Position numbers and translations under genes: made by a program
The notes under the pieces: generated by a model
Told to the model about the DNA's origin: nothing
Database searches by the model: none
The model's input: only the letters and a program-made list of their open reading frames with translations
Assembly (NCBI GenBank): GCA_023475225.1
Contig: JAMCVK010000048.1
Coordinates: forward strand, 1 to 63,484
Source: Chloroflexota bacterium
Lineage (GTDB): Bacteria > Chloroflexota > UBA6077 > FW602-bin22 > JAMCVK01
Reading direction: 5' to 3'
DNA: 63,484 bases
Part shown: piece by piece, positions 24,620-36,445 of the stretch
How positions within the stretch are numbered: the first letter of the stretch is position 1
Layout: each line of letters begins with the position of its first letter

Positions 24620-25819
24620 GTGGAGAGTTGGCCAAGGTGGGGTCTTTCCAATGGTAGACAAGCGATAGTACTATCTTCGATCGTTTTCTCTTTGAGCTTC
24701 GTTCTTGGCTTCCTAATCGTTGCCTTGTGGCCAGCTCCAGCTCCACAGGGATACCTCAACGAGGAATACATTGTCCTAGTCAGTAACCTCTACGACCAAG
24801 AGAAGGACATAGGACTTGCCAGAGAGCGCTTAGCCGTCCTCGGTGAAAAGGATATGGCCGGCGCAGTCGCTGCCCTGGCGAACGTTTACCCGCAACTCTA
24901 TCCTCAAAAAACAGCTGATGCAGCGAGCCTCCACCAATTGGCAGCAGCCCTTACACAGACAAACCTTGCCCCTACAAGTGCTGCTGGGGAGAGGGATGTT
25001 AGCCAAGAGAAGGAGAGCGCCCTAAGATCTGATCCGCTATCAGCCCTGATCCGAGCGATTATGCTCTTTGCCCTGATGTGCGCCTTAGTTATCACGGCCA
25101 TTTTGAGCTTCAGGTCTCTCGGCGACAGGCGACCGCTGGCTGTAGGCAGCAGCCTCTTGGCGAAGTTCGTTGGGAGTCGTGAGTCCCGTTCCTTCTTCGG
25201 TGGGACTCGAAAGCGCCAGGGGAAACCGTGGGGTGACCGGGCGGAACAGCCGTTGTCAGAAGAGAGTGGGATCAAACTTGAGAGGAGTGCGCCCGCAACA
25301 CGCATAGCTACCCGCCTTCGAACCGGCCCATTGCCCCAATCAAGGCCAGAAAAAATTCTCTCATTTCAATCACACTATGAGATGGGAGAAGACCCCTACG
25401 ATGAGATTCACCCCGTCATCGACCGCTTATCAGGAAGGGTGATTGGGGCCTGTGGTCTAAGCTCAGCCGCAAAATTCGGCCGCTCCAGTCCCGGACGCTA
25501 CTACGCCTTCACCGCCTGGGCGCACGATTATTTAAGCGGAGAATCCCTGAAGAGTATTGCCCTGGTCAGTCGCTGGCTGCAGAGTGAGAAGCCGCATATC
25601 TTCTCTGCCTGGATAGAGAAGAGTTCTGTTGATCAGGTTATACCTGTCCAAGAAAAAGCAACGGCTACCCTTGAAACGGCCAACCTTAGAATTGATTTGA
25701 CCATCTTAGAGGCTACATATGAGAGCAACGAGGATCAAACAGAGACCTGCTTCTCCAGATTGGTCGTCAAGTTTGACACAAAGATCAAGCAGCCTCTTCC
25801 CCGAGAAGGCTCATCTTAG
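24620..25819 (+). CDS. Two-span membrane protein with the shared helical domain; unknown function
   Basis: A 399-residue protein starting at GTG 24620 (GGAGAA before it), 3 nt after the SH3b gene. Span 1 is about 15-37, then an outer helical domain (about 43-105; YIVLVSNLYDQEKD, RERLAVLGEKD, SLHQLAAALT), span 2 about 136-158, and a cytoplasmic part of 240 residues. That part has a basic linker and a folded-looking end with YYAFTAWAHDYLSG. No catalytic motif is recognised. The outer domain repeats that of the previous gene, so the two are paralogous at their N-termini. It converges on dtd with a 4-nt overlap. Confidence 0.7.
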   Translation: MESWPRWGLSNGRQAIVLSSIVFSLSFVLGFLIVALWPAPAPQGYLNEEYIVLVSNLYDQEKDIGLARERLAVLGEKDMAGAVAALANVYPQLYPQKTADAASLHQLAAALTQTNLAPTSAAGERDVSQEKESALRSDPLSALIRAIMLFALMCALVITAILSFRSLGDRRPLAVGSSLLAKFVGSRESRSFFGGTRKRQGKPWGDRAEQPLSEESGIKLERSAPATRIATRLRTGPLPQSRPEKILSFQSHYEMGEDPYDEIHPVIDRLSGRVIGACGLSSAAKFGRSSPGRYYAFTAWAHDYLSGESLKSIALVSRWLQSEKPHIFSAWIEKSSVDQVIPVQEKATATLETANLRIDLTILEATYESNEDQTETCFSRLVVKFDTKIKQPLPREGSS

Positions 25820-26253
25820 ACCTCCAGCATGATAGTGACCGGACCATCATTAAGGATTTTGACCAGCATTGACGCCTGGAACCGGCCACTTGCGACCCTG
25901 AGACCAGTTTCCTGGAGAAACTCGCTTACCCGTTGTACCAGATGTTTGGCTAACCCAGCAGGAGCCGCCTCGGTGAAGCTGGGACGGTGCCCCTTTTTGG
26001 TATCGGCATAAAGGGTGAACTGGGAGATAACTAGCACCTCAGCAGATACGTCCAGGGCAGAGAGGTTGAACTTGCTGGAGGCGTCGGGGAAAATCCGCAG
26101 ATGGGATATTTTCTCAGCCAATTTCTTGGCCGTAGCCTCAGTGTCAGTGTGCCCAATACCAAGGAGAACTACCAGACCGGGACCGATCTGGGATACCACT
26201 TTTCCATCAACGGTAACCGAAGCCTCACGAACGCGCTGAATTAGGGCCCGCAC
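25816..26253 (-). CDS. dtd: D-aminoacyl-tRNA deacylase
   Basis: A 145-residue protein of usual length. It has the two signature loops of the family, SQFTLYAD (about 78-85) and NDGPVT near the end, and begins RALIQRVREASVTVDG. It hydrolyses D-amino acids or glycine mischarged on tRNA. GTG 26253 directly abuts the stop of fmdB, so translation is coupled. Confidence 0.93.
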   Translation of the reverse strand: MRALIQRVREASVTVDGKVVSQIGPGLVVLLGIGHTDTEATAKKLAEKISHLRIFPDASSKFNLSALDVSAEVLVISQFTLYADTKKGHRPSFTEAAPAGLAKHLVQRVSEFLQETGLRVASGRFQASMLVKILNDGPVTIMLEV

Positions 26254-26523
26254 CTACTTGTCGTCCTTCTCCACCGCCGCCTTCGCTTCACTCTTATCCC
26301 CACCCAATCTATCACCCTTACCATTATCGCTCGGCGTTGATGCACCGACACGATTATCCGTCGTATAGAAGCCGGAACCCTTGAAAACGATGCCCACGGG
26401 GTGCAATACCCGCCGAGTATACCCACTGCATTCAGGGCATCTTCTTATCGGCTCATCTTGCACGGACTGCTTAGTCTCAAAATGAATGCCGCAAGAGAGA
26501 CATTCATACTCGTAGATAGGCAT
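26254..26523 (-). CDS. FmdB-family zinc-ribbon protein
   Basis: An 89-residue protein with the typical start PIYEYECLSCGIHFE and a second CPEC pair, forming a zinc ribbon, then VGIVFKGSGFYTTD and a charged tail. The family is named after a putative regulator of formamidase genes but its general role is unknown. GGAGGGAG precedes ATG 26523. It lies between purH and dtd on the same strand. Confidence 0.88.
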   Translation of the reverse strand: MPIYEYECLSCGIHFETKQSVQDEPIRRCPECSGYTRRVLHPVGIVFKGSGFYTTDNRVGASTPSDNGKGDRLGGDKSEAKAAVEKDDK

Positions 26524-26546
26524 AGTTTTCTCCCTCCATAGAATCC

Positions 26547-28103
26547 TTAATGTTTGAAATGGCGTCGGCCGGTGAAGACCATTGCCATGTGCTGTCTATT
26601 CACGACACGAACGATATCGTCATCGCGAATCGAGCCTCCGGGCTGAATGATAGCAGTAACCCCTGCAGCGGCAGCGATTTCCACACCATCCGGTTTGGGA
26701 AAGAAGGCGTCAGAGGCAAGGACGCTACCTACACTGCGACTCCCAGCTTTACGCACAGCTATCTCGACGCTATCTACCCGACTCATCTGTCCTGCTCCTA
26801 CCCCCACCAATGCCAGCCGTTTAGCCAGGACGATGGCGTTAGACTGCACGTGCTTCACGGCACGCCAGGCAAAGAGTAGATCCATAAGTTCAGCTAAGGA
26901 TGGCTCGCGTTCACTAACCACATCCAAAGTGATATCATCTTCCCGCACCTCATCCCGCGTCTGAACCAGGAAACCACCACTGACCCGCTTGAAGTCAAAC
27001 TGGGTCCAAGAACAGGGCCTACGCTCCCTGATTTCGAGGGCGGCGAAATCTGCCTGGGTGATGCGCAGGTCCTTTTTCTGCTTCAGAACGGTCAGCGCCT
27101 CCTCATCGTAACCAGGAGCGATGATATCCTCATAGAATGTCTGCTGGATTTCACGAGCTGTAGCCACGTCTACGACACGATTCGCTCCAATAGCGCCACC
27201 GAAGGCAGAAATGGGATCTCCGGCATGAGCACGTTGATAAGTATCAAGGAGCTCTTGTCCACAGGCTAGCCCGCAGGGGTTACCGTGCTTGATGATGGCC
27301 ACGGCCGTGGTACTGTACTCACGCACACAATTGAGTGCAGCATCCACATCTAAAAGGTTGCAAAAGGACATCGCCTTACCGTGGAGTTGAGAAAGACCAG
27401 CAACACTAGCCAGGTGATGATAACGTGGACTATCAGCATAAAGGGCAGCCTGTTGATGAGGATTCTCGCCATAGCGCAGATCCTGGATCTTTTCTAAGGC
27501 GATAGTTAGAGTGGGATGGAACAGAGGATCGGCCGGCCGCAAGTAATCAGCGATATGCGCGTCGTAAGCCGCTGTATACTGGAACGCCTTGGCGGCCAAG
27601 GAGAGGCGAGTCTGCTCGCCGACATTCCCTCCCTCCTTGAGCTCCTTCAGGACCAGGGTATAATCAGCAGAGTCAACAAGAACTACGACATCCTTGAAAT
27701 TCTTGGCTGCGGCCCGGATAAGCGTTGGCCCGCCAATATCAATGTTCTCCAACGCCTCGGCCAGGCTTACCCCAGGACGCTCGACCGTCTCTGCGAAAGG
27801 ATAAAGATTTACGACAATCATATCAATTGCGGCGAAACCGTGCTCTACCAGTTGAGCCATATGTCTGGCTGAACCGCGTTCGGCTAGGATACCACCATGG
27901 ATAGCTGGATGTAGTGTCTTAACACGCCCATCCAGTATCTCTGGAAAACCGGTCAGATCGCTTACGCTGTGCACAGTGATGTCAGCCGCGGCGAGCATAG
28001 CCATAGTGCCCCCAGTAGCGTAAATCTGCCACCCTATTTCCTGTAACTCCTTGGCGAACTCAACGATTCCACTCTTATTTGAGACGCTGATGATTACTTT
28101 CAA
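26547..28103 (-). CDS. purH: Bifunctional AICAR transformylase/IMP cyclohydrolase
   Basis: A 518-residue enzyme with an N-terminal IMP cyclohydrolase domain (VIISVSNKSGIVEFA, GGTMAMLA, GRVKTLHPAIHGGIL) and a C-terminal AICAR formyltransferase domain (LRYGENPHQQAALY, AIIKHGNPCGLA, SDAFFPKPDG). It completes purine synthesis to IMP. The TTG at 28103 is chosen: GGGAGAAG precedes it and the protein then starts at the family's usual place; the frame continues to 28175. It is downstream of the mreB-type gene. Confidence 0.93.
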   Translation of the reverse strand: MKVIISVSNKSGIVEFAKELQEIGWQIYATGGTMAMLAAADITVHSVSDLTGFPEILDGRVKTLHPAIHGGILAERGSARHMAQLVEHGFAAIDMIVVNLYPFAETVERPGVSLAEALENIDIGGPTLIRAAAKNFKDVVVLVDSADYTLVLKELKEGGNVGEQTRLSLAAKAFQYTAAYDAHIADYLRPADPLFHPTLTIALEKIQDLRYGENPHQQAALYADSPRYHHLASVAGLSQLHGKAMSFCNLLDVDAALNCVREYSTTAVAIIKHGNPCGLACGQELLDTYQRAHAGDPISAFGGAIGANRVVDVATAREIQQTFYEDIIAPGYDEEALTVLKQKKDLRITQADFAALEIRERRPCSWTQFDFKRVSGGFLVQTRDEVREDDITLDVVSEREPSLAELMDLLFAWRAVKHVQSNAIVLAKRLALVGVGAGQMSRVDSVEIAVRKAGSRSVGSVLASDAFFPKPDGVEIAAAAGVTAIIQPGGSIRDDDIVRVVNRQHMAMVFTGRRHFKH

Positions 28104-28204
28104 TATACTTCTCCCTATACCATCTTTCTCAAGTAACCCTACAATGAGGCCAAGGGCTGGTGCATTATTGTCCAACGACCTATGTCGCGATCACTTGAAA
28201 AACT

Positions 28205-29215
28205 TTATGCCTCGACGGAGGGAAGATTCTTCCTTATAACCTCGAGCCTTTCTAAGGCCAGGCCAGCGCCTATGGCCACACAAGCAATGGGATTGTCAGC
28301 GATATAGGCTGGGACTCCTGTCTCCTTCGTGATCAAACGATCGATACCCCGAAGTAATGAACCCCCTCCAGTCAGTACTAGCCCTCTGTCGATGACGTCG
28401 GAGGACAACTCCGGTGGAGTCTTTGCCAATACGCTTTTGATAGCGTCTATGATGGCCTCTAATGGTTCGGATATGGCCTCCCTGATCTCGCCCGAGTTTA
28501 CCACGATGGTCTTAGGCAGACCAGCCACCTGATCTCGACCACGCACCTCCATTGTTAGTTCTGATTCTAAAGGAAGAGCGCTGCCTATTTGGATCTTTAT
28601 CTCCTCAGCCATTCGCTCGCCTATCATCAAATTGTACTTGCGCCTCTTTCGTCCAGAAGTGATGGTTTCCATTTTGTTCCCGGCCACACGTACGGAGGAG
28701 CTAACAACGATGCCATTAAGCGAGATCACGGCCGCCTCCGCTGTGCCGCCACCGATGTCAACCACCATGTTGCCATTGGGAAGATGAATCGGTATATTAG
28801 CGCCGATAGCAGCGGCAAGTGGCTCCTCGATGAGATAAGCTACCTTGGCTCCAGCCTGGAGCGTGGCATCATGAACAGCGCGCTGCTCAACGCTCGTCAC
28901 TCCAGCCGGGATGCAAACCATCACTTCTGGACGAAAGAGGCGCAGCTTCCCACAGACTTTACCGATAAAGTAACGTAACATCGCCTCGGTAACCACATAG
29001 TCAGCGATAACGCCATCACGCATAGGACGACTAACCGTGATGCTCCCTGGTGTACGGCCCAACATCGCCTTGGCGGCTTCTCCAACAGCCATGATACGGT
29101 TATCGGTATTGGAGATGGCCACAACGGAGGGTTCATTCAGGACGACACCTTTGCCCCTCACATAAACAAGCACTGTAGCGGTGCCCAAATCGATACCAAT
29201 CTGTTTAGAAAACAT
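28205..29215 (-). CDS. mreB: MreB/Mbl-type actin-like rod-shape protein
   Basis: A 336-residue actin-fold ATPase. Seen are the phosphate-1 motif [25 protein letters not shown], the phosphate-2 motif [15 protein letters not shown] and [12 protein letters not shown]. It forms membrane filaments that steer the elongation SEDS/PBP pair. mreC and mreD do not follow it here, which is common for mbl/mreBH-type genes. GGGAGA precedes ATG 29215. It follows murA by 83 bp on the same strand. Confidence 0.9.
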   Translation of the reverse strand: MFSKQIGIDLGTATVLVYVRGKGVVLNEPSVVAISNTDNRIMAVGEAAKAMLGRTPGSITVSRPMRDGVIADYVVTEAMLRYFIGKVCGKLRLFRPEVMVCIPAGVTSVEQRAVHDATLQAGAKVAYLIEEPLAAAIGANIPIHLPNGNMVVDIGGGTAEAAVISLNGIVVSSSVRVAGNKMETITSGRKRRKYNLMIGERMAEEIKIQIGSALPLESELTMEVRGRDQVAGLPKTIVVNSGEIREAISEPLEAIIDAIKSVLAKTPPELSSDVIDRGLVLTGGGSLLRGIDRLITKETGVPAYIADNPIACVAIGAGLALERLEVIRKNLPSVEA

Positions 29216-29298
29216 AAACGTCTCCCAACCACTGGCCCTTATTTTGTGGACGAAAAATCAGTCTAATATTATATATTTTATGTGCAGCATATTCCCCA

Positions 29299-30561
29299 TT
29301 ATACCCTCTGAATTTGGGCCCCGAGGACATTAAGCTTTTCATCAATCCTCTCGTATCCACGATCCACGTGATCGGCCTCAAGGATCTCTGTTTTTCCCTC
29401 GGCCACTAACCCAGCCAGAATCAGGGCCGCGCCCGAACGTATATCCAAGGCTTGCACAGTTGTCCCTTTAAGCAGTGTCGGTCCTTTGATCGTCGCCCGT
29501 TGTCCCTCCACTGTGATCTCCGCCCCCATCTTACGCAATTGGCTGGCGTACTGAAGACGGTCATCAAAAACCCTCTCATGGATAAAACTAGTGCCCTTAG
29601 CCTGGGTAAGCAATACGGCAAATAGCGCTTGTAAATCGGTAGGAAATCCTGGATAGTGCAGCGTCTGAACCTCGACTGCTTCGCGATGTCCAGTGCCCCT
29701 GACCAGGTAGGTATCCTCACCCTCTTCTACAGTGATACCAACCTCCCTCAGCTTGTGGGTAAGTGGGTCTAGGTGTGAAACGTCAACATCACGGAGCAAT
29801 ACCTCGCCATAGGTGAGGGCCGCCGCGATCGCAAAAGTACCTGCCTCTAATCTGTCTGGTATCATGCGATAATGTGCACCGTGCAGGCGCCCAACCCCCT
29901 CCACCTTGGCCAGATAACTCCCCGCTCCCTCAACCTTGGCTCCCATAGCTTTGAGACAGTCGGCCAGGGCGACAACCTCAGGTTCCACACAAGCGTTCTT
30001 AATGATAGTCTTCCCCTTTGCCAGACTAGCGGCCATAAGCAGATTCTCCGTCCCTGTGTGACTGGGATAATCGAGATACAAACTGGTACCACCCAATGAC
30101 TTTGCTTTGAATAGATAATTCCCATCAACATAATCGATACTAGCACCCATGGCGGCGAAGCCCTTCACATCCACATTTTTGGGACGAACACCAATGGCAC
30201 AACCACCTGGATGGGGTGCCATTGATCGTCCGAAGCGGGCCAGTAATGGCCCTGTAACCAAAAATGAGGCCCGCATCTTTGTAACTAGATCAGCCGGAGC
30301 TGTGCACTCCTGGACATTCCTAGCACAGATCTTCACCCGGTGCTCAGCTACATCGAATTCAACCGCGCAGCCAAGCCTGGCCAACAATTCTAACATCGTC
30401 TGTACATCACCAATACAGGGTACGTTCTCAAACACACACTCCTCATCAGTTAAGAGCGCTGCGGCCAAAATCGGCAGCGCTGCATTCTTGGAGCCACTAA
30501 CAGACACCTCCCCTGCCAAACGGCACCGTCCGCTAACCAACATCCTTCCCATCTCTGTCAT
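29299..30561 (-). CDS. murA: UDP-N-acetylglucosamine 1-carboxyvinyltransferase
   Basis: A 420-residue enolpyruvyl transferase for the first committed step of peptidoglycan synthesis. It shows [18 protein letters not shown] near the start and [12 protein letters not shown] with the active-site Cys targeted by fosfomycin. Start at ATG 30561 (a run of G before it) or ATG 30552; the frame extends to 30633, but those 24 residues are not typical. It lies directly after atpC and may be read from the ATP synthase promoter. Confidence 0.92.
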   Translation of the reverse strand: MTEMGRMLVSGRCRLAGEVSVSGSKNAALPILAAALLTDEECVFENVPCIGDVQTMLELLARLGCAVEFDVAEHRVKICARNVQECTAPADLVTKMRASFLVTGPLLARFGRSMAPHPGGCAIGVRPKNVDVKGFAAMGASIDYVDGNYLFKAKSLGGTSLYLDYPSHTGTENLLMAASLAKGKTIIKNACVEPEVVALADCLKAMGAKVEGAGSYLAKVEGVGRLHGAHYRMIPDRLEAGTFAIAAALTYGEVLLRDVDVSHLDPLTHKLREVGITVEEGEDTYLVRGTGHREAVEVQTLHYPGFPTDLQALFAVLLTQAKGTSFIHERVFDDRLQYASQLRKMGAEITVEGQRATIKGPTLLKGTTVQALDIRSGAALILAGLVAEGKTEILEADHVDRGYERIDEKLNVLGAQIQRV

Positions 30562-30662
30562 CCCCCCAATAGGTAGCCTGCTCAGAATTAGTTCTATCCG
30601 GGATCTTTTCACTGCCTTTATAGCTGGATTCATCCAGATATAAAGGCGCCCCTCTCAGACTC

Positions 30663-31079
30663 CTACCGTTGGCGCTTCCGCCGGCGCTCAGCTATCTTTA
30701 GGCGTATAAGAGAGCGCCGCAGGGCTGCCTCAGATTGAGCTATATCCTGCGCACTTCTCTTCTCAGCCAGGACCGCCAAGGCGCGTTGTCGAGCCGCTTC
30801 CGCCCTGGCCACATCAATTTCCTCAGCTCGTTCAGCGGTATCGGCCAGGATGATCACCTTATCCTGGCGCACCTCCATAAACCCACCGCTGACGGCCATC
30901 AGAACCTCCTCATCACCCTTCCTCACCCGCAGCTCGCCAGTTTGGAGTGCAGTGAGAAGGGGCGCATGATGGGGCAAGATACCCAACTGCCCCTCTACAC
31001 CTGGAGCAATGACTGCATCCACCTCATCACTGAAGACTAGGCGTTCAGCTGTGACTATCTCTAGCTTTATCTTAGCCAC
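30663..31079 (-). CDS. atpC: ATP synthase epsilon subunit
   Basis: A 138-residue protein with the N-terminal beta sandwich ([33 protein letters not shown]) and the C-terminal helical hairpin. It forms part of the central stalk and can inhibit ATP hydrolysis. GTG start, 4 nt after atpD. Confidence 0.92.
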   Translation of the reverse strand: MAKIKLEIVTAERLVFSDEVDAVIAPGVEGQLGILPHHAPLLTALQTGELRVRKGDEEVLMAVSGGFMEVRQDKVIILADTAERAEEIDVARAEAARQRALAVLAEKRSAQDIAQSEAALRRSLIRLKIAERRRKRQR

Positions 31080-31083
31080 GGAC

Positions 31084-32490
<1,407 letters not shown>

Positions 32491-32553
32491 CTACTGCATC
32501 AGAACGAAATCGCTCACCCCCTCTATATGTGAGGTAGCGAGGCCGCTCTTAGG

Positions 32554-33411
32554 CTAGCGAAGGGCTTCCGCCCCAGACACTATCTCTATGATCTCTTTAG
32601 TTATGGTTGCCTGGCGAGTGCGATTATAAATAAGCGTCAATTCTGCAACCATCTCGTGGGCATTCTCAGTTGCGTTGCGCATAGCCACCATTCTGGCACT
32701 ATGCTCACTAGCGATAGCCTCCAGAACAGCCTGATACACCTGCACCTCCACAAAGCGCGGTAGCAAATGAGCCAAAACTGCCTGTGGATCAGGCTCATAA
32801 ATATATTCTAAATAACGCCTCTCAATTTTTGGGGATGGCTCGATGGGCAGAATCTGGCGCGTCACCGGCCGCTGGATGAGGGTGGATACAAACTGTGTAT
32901 AGAACAGCTGCACCTCATCAAACTCACCAGCCACGAATCCTTCGATGATAAGAGAAGCGATAGGGCGAGTATCGACCAGTGTGGGGCGATCACCAAGTTG
33001 ACTGAAATCAGCGATGATGCTCTGCCCGTGCCGGGCCATCCAGTCTCGTCCCTTACGGCCGACAGTGACCAGGTCAACAGGCCTCTCCCGTTCAAGCAGA
33101 TAGCTGGCCACCTGGCGAATGATATTACTGTTCAGACCGCCACAAAGGCCTCGATTAGAGGTAATCATAATGAGTGCGGCACGATTAATGGGACGCCTTT
33201 GAAGCAGCGGATGTGGGGCTTCCTCCTCAGGAGTTACGCTGGCCACATGCGATAATAACTCATACATCTTCTCAGAGTAAGGGCGTGAGGCAAGCACCAT
33301 AGCCTGAGCTCGCCGCATCTTTGAAGCAGCAACCAGCTCCATAGCCCTCGTTATCTGGGCCGTATTCTTAACGCTCCGAATGCGACGTCGAATCTGTCGT
33401 ATGGTGGCCAA
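32554..33411 (-). CDS. atpG: ATP synthase gamma subunit
   Basis: A 285-residue central-stalk subunit. The N-terminal helix RQIRRRIRSVKNTAQITRAM and the matching C-terminal helix (ENAHEMVAELTLIYNRTRQA) that form the rotating coiled coil are clear. TTG start at 33411 with GGGGGAAG before it, 15 nt after atpA. Confidence 0.94.
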   Translation of the reverse strand: MATIRQIRRRIRSVKNTAQITRAMELVAASKMRRAQAMVLASRPYSEKMYELLSHVASVTPEEEAPHPLLQRRPINRAALIMITSNRGLCGGLNSNIIRQVASYLLERERPVDLVTVGRKGRDWMARHGQSIIADFSQLGDRPTLVDTRPIASLIIEGFVAGEFDEVQLFYTQFVSTLIQRPVTRQILPIEPSPKIERRYLEYIYEPDPQAVLAHLLPRFVEVQVYQAVLEAIASEHSARMVAMRNATENAHEMVAELTLIYNRTRQATITKEIIEIVSGAEALR

Positions 33412-33426
33412 CGCTTCCCCCTGTAA

Positions 33427-34935
33427 CTAGTAAGTAAAGCCCTGTTTGAACTCAATGATAGCTGCTTTCAGACGTTCAATCGTCTGGTCGCTCAGGTCTC
33501 TGGTCTCGGCGATATCCTGGCCGATCTCAGGGTGAGTAGCGTCTAAATAACGGAAAAGTTCCGCTTCAAACTTCTTGACCTGCTCCAAGGGAATATCGTC
33601 AAGATAACCATTAGTGACGGCGAAGATGATCATCACCTGTTTCTCTAAAGGTAAGGGATTATGGAGAGGTTGTTTGAAGATCTCCTGGATCCTCGCTCCA
33701 CGGTCAAGTTGGTCCTTTGTAGCCTTATCAAGCTCAGTACTAAATTGGGCAAAGGCAGCCAGCTCGCGATATTGGGCAAAATCCAGTTTAAGTCTCCCTG
33801 CTACGTTCCTCACCGCTTTGGTCTGAGCCTTGCCCCCGACCCGAGAGACTGACAGACCCACATTCAGGGCCGGACGAATGCCAGCGTAGAAAAGGTCTGA
33901 CTCCAAATATATTTGGCCATCAGTGATGGAGATAACGTTAGTGGGAATGTATGCCGACACATCATTGGCCTGGGTCTCGATGATGGGCAAGGCAGTCATA
34001 CTGCCACCGCCATACTCCTTACTTAGTTTAGCTGCCCGCTCAAGCAGGCGTGAGTGCAGGTAGAAGATGTCACCAGGATAGGCTTCCCGTCCAGGTGGAC
34101 GCCGCAGCAGCAGAGATATCTGACGATAAGCCCAAGCATGCTTGGATAGATCATCGTAGACGATTAAGGCGTCACCCCCCTGTTCCATTACCTCCTCAGC
34201 TATCGCACAACCAGCGTAAGGAGCCAGGTACTGCAAGGCTGCTGGGTCGCTCGCTGCTGCGGAGACGACCACCGTGTGATCCATAGCACCGTATTCCTCC
34301 AAAGTAGCCACCACTTGAGCAACGTTTGAAATCTTCTGACCGATGGCTACATAAACGCAAAATACACCGCCTTTCCTCTGGTTGATGATGGTATCGATGG
34401 CAATGGCACTTTTACCTGTTTGCCGATCACCGATGATCAATTCACGCTGTCCCCGGCCAATAGGAATCATCGAGTCGATGGCTTTAATTCCGCTTAGCAA
34501 AGGCACGCTGACAGGCTCCCGCATAACTACGTTGGGGGCGATTCGTTCTATGGGACGCGTCTTCTTAGCCATAAGCGGGCCTTTGCTATCGATAGGTTCG
34601 CCCAAGGGATCCACCACCCGGCCATAGAGCTCCTCACCTACAGGTACCTCAGCGATGCGCCCTGTACAGCGCACCTCTTCTCCCTCCCGGATATCCACAT
34701 CGGGGCCCAAGATGATCGCCCCGACCATTTCCTCCTCCAGGTTCAAGGCAAGTCCCATCACCCCATTCTGAAACTCAATGAGCTCGCTGGCCATCACTCC
34801 CGATAATCCATAAATGCGCGCGATTCCATCACCGACCTCAACGACTGTTCCGACATTGACCGCCGTTACAGTCTCGGCGAAGCTCTCGATCTGCCGTTTT
34901 AATATAGAACTGATCTCCTCTGCCCTGATTACCAT
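33427..34935 (-). CDS. atpA: ATP synthase alpha subunit
   Basis: A 502-residue non-catalytic F1 subunit with the P-loop [11 protein letters not shown] and the family stretch [21 protein letters not shown] 34935 ([16 protein letters not shown]) matches the usual N-terminus; an in-frame TTG lies at 34956. It follows atpH after about 60 nt. Confidence 0.95.
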   Translation of the reverse strand: MVIRAEEISSILKRQIESFAETVTAVNVGTVVEVGDGIARIYGLSGVMASELIEFQNGVMGLALNLEEEMVGAIILGPDVDIREGEEVRCTGRIAEVPVGEELYGRVVDPLGEPIDSKGPLMAKKTRPIERIAPNVVMREPVSVPLLSGIKAIDSMIPIGRGQRELIIGDRQTGKSAIAIDTIINQRKGGVFCVYVAIGQKISNVAQVVATLEEYGAMDHTVVVSAAASDPAALQYLAPYAGCAIAEEVMEQGGDALIVYDDLSKHAWAYRQISLLLRRPPGREAYPGDIFYLHSRLLERAAKLSKEYGGGSMTALPIIETQANDVSAYIPTNVISITDGQIYLESDLFYAGIRPALNVGLSVSRVGGKAQTKAVRNVAGRLKLDFAQYRELAAFAQFSTELDKATKDQLDRGARIQEIFKQPLHNPLPLEKQVMIIFAVTNGYLDDIPLEQVKKFEAELFRYLDATHPEIGQDIAETRDLSDQTIERLKAAIIEFKQGFTY

Positions 34936-34998
34936 AACACTTAACGCTCCCCTCAAGAGGTCTACTCTAAACCAGTTTTGCAGTAGGCTGATAATTAC

Positions 34999-35526
34999 TT
35001 AACTCAGCTGTTTCCTTAAGGACTCCAATCTCCCCACCACGCTGCCATCGAGCAAGCGATCCCCAATCTTAGCAATGATTCCACCGATAATACCTGGATC
35101 GACCGTGCAGCTAAGGACTATTTGCTTGCCGGTCAGCTCGCTCAACGAGCGGGCTACCGCAGCAGCCATCGTCTCACTGAGAGGTATCGCCGTCGTGACC
35201 TGAGCTATTTCCAGACCTCGTTGTTGGTTAATCAGACGCTGAAACTCTTCAACGATCACCTCTATCTCCCCAATCCTCCGTTTCTCAAAGAGGAGATAAA
35301 CGAAGTTGCGCCTCGTCTGTTCCAGTCCTGGCAGGGCTGTATCAACCACTTCCTTTTTCTCAGTAAAGGATACTTCTGGGTTAGCCAGGAAAGAACCGAT
35401 CTCCGCATCTCGCAAGAGATTGCAGATAGTCTGTAGATCGGCCAACCACTTATCGAAGTCGCCCTTCTCCAAGGCCAGGTCAAAAATCGCCCGGGCGTAC
35501 CGCCGCCCCACAGTTCCTACACGCAT
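34999..35526 (-). CDS. atpH: ATP synthase delta subunit
   Basis: A 175-residue stator subunit (OSCP type) with the N-terminal helical bundle start GRRYARAIFDLALEKG and the conserved end VDPGIIGGIIAKIGDRLLDGS. It joins the b stalk to the top of alpha3beta3. ATG start; no strong ribosome site was seen. Confidence 0.9.
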   Translation of the reverse strand: MRVGTVGRRYARAIFDLALEKGDFDKWLADLQTICNLLRDAEIGSFLANPEVSFTEKKEVVDTALPGLEQTRRNFVYLLFEKRRIGEIEVIVEEFQRLINQQRGLEIAQVTTAIPLSETMAAAVARSLSELTGKQIVLSCTVDPGIIGGIIAKIGDRLLDGSVVGRLESLRKQLS

Positions 35527-35597
35527 CGGTTTTTATCCCCAAAGCCGGTATAATGAACCAGTTTCTCAGCATATTCTGATGCGCACAGCACACAAAC

Positions 35598-36107
35598 CTA
35601 ACTGAGATGTAACTCTTCGGTCTCAGCTAAGACCTCTTCGATCAGCTGCGCATGGGTGGAGGTGTCCAGTGTGCGTCTCACCACCTTGCTTGCAGCCAGG
35701 ATAGCGAGATCAGCGATCTGAGCATGCAAGTCAACGATCGCTTTCTGTCTTTCTCTCTCGATCTGGGCTCGTGCCCTGGCCAGAAACTCCTCTGCTTGCG
35801 CCTGAGATTGAGCCTGCGCCTCACGCCTTATGCGTTCTGCTGCCTCCGTAGCTTGAGCGATGATCGCCTGCCCTTCACGGCGCGACTGCTCCATCTGAGC
35901 AGCGTGCTCTTTCTTTATACGCTCTGCCTCTTCTTTAATATGCTCCACACGCTCCATGCTCATCCTGATATGGGCTGAGCGTCTATCAAGCACCTTTAGA
36001 ATAGGTTTATACAGGAAAATATAGGCCAGAGCGAGCAGCAAGACGAAATTGATAGCCTGGGCGATCAAGACTGGTGAGTCGATGCCTAAAGCCCCTAACG
36101 CCCCCAA
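35598..36107 (-). CDS. atpF: ATP synthase b subunit
   Basis: A 169-residue protein with one N-terminal span (INFVLLLALAYIFLYKPIL) and a long charged helix for the peripheral stalk. Only one b gene is present, so b is probably a homodimer. TTG start at 36107 with AAGGAG 6 nt before it. Confidence 0.92.
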   Translation of the reverse strand: MGALGALGIDSPVLIAQAINFVLLLALAYIFLYKPILKVLDRRSAHIRMSMERVEHIKEEAERIKKEHAAQMEQSRREGQAIIAQATEAAERIRREAQAQSQAQAEEFLARARAQIERERQKAIVDLHAQIADLAILAASKVVRRTLDTSTHAQLIEEVLAETEELHLS

Positions 36108-36157
36108 ATGGATCTCCTTCCAATATCATGCAAGATTATAGGCAGAAAGACCTCTGT

Positions 36158-36388
36158 CTAGGAAACAAATTTGATGATCAGAGCGACAACCAAAGCATAA
36201 ATAGCGATAGCCTCGGTGAAGGCGATGCCCAGAATCATATTCAGGCGGATAGCCGGTTCTGCCTCTGGGTTTCGCCCCAGCGCCTCCATAGCCTTACCTA
36301 CAAGGTGACCGATGCCCATAGCCGGACCAATCGCCCCAATGGCGATCGCCATCGCGGTGGCCAGTAACCTGATACTTTCCTTATCCAC
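36158..36388 (-). CDS. atpE: ATP synthase c subunit
   Basis: A 76-residue hairpin of two membrane helices. The ion-carrying acid is E59 in FTEAIAIYALV. The Gln of Na+-type c subunits is Ile26 (GPAMGIG) and the Ser after the Glu is Ala60, so the ring is most likely proton-coupled. GTG 36388 with AAGGAGG is preferred over the frame opening at 36439, which would add a basic tail not found in the family. Confidence 0.93.
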   Translation of the reverse strand: MDKESIRLLATAMAIAIGAIGPAMGIGHLVGKAMEALGRNPEAEPAIRLNMILGIAFTEAIAIYALVVALIIKFVS

Positions 36389-36445
36389 TCGGACTGTCCT
36401 CCTTCTGCCGAACGTCGGCCATTTTTTAAAAAGCGCCATCCCAGC

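Noticed and set aside
29255-29290. AT-rich stretch before the mreB-type gene as promoter
   Set aside because: A TATAAT can be found but no acceptable -35 box at the right distance, so it is not listed as a feature.
36389-36439. Basic N-terminal extension of the ATP synthase c subunit
   Set aside because: c subunits do not have it, and AAGGAGG precedes GTG 36388.
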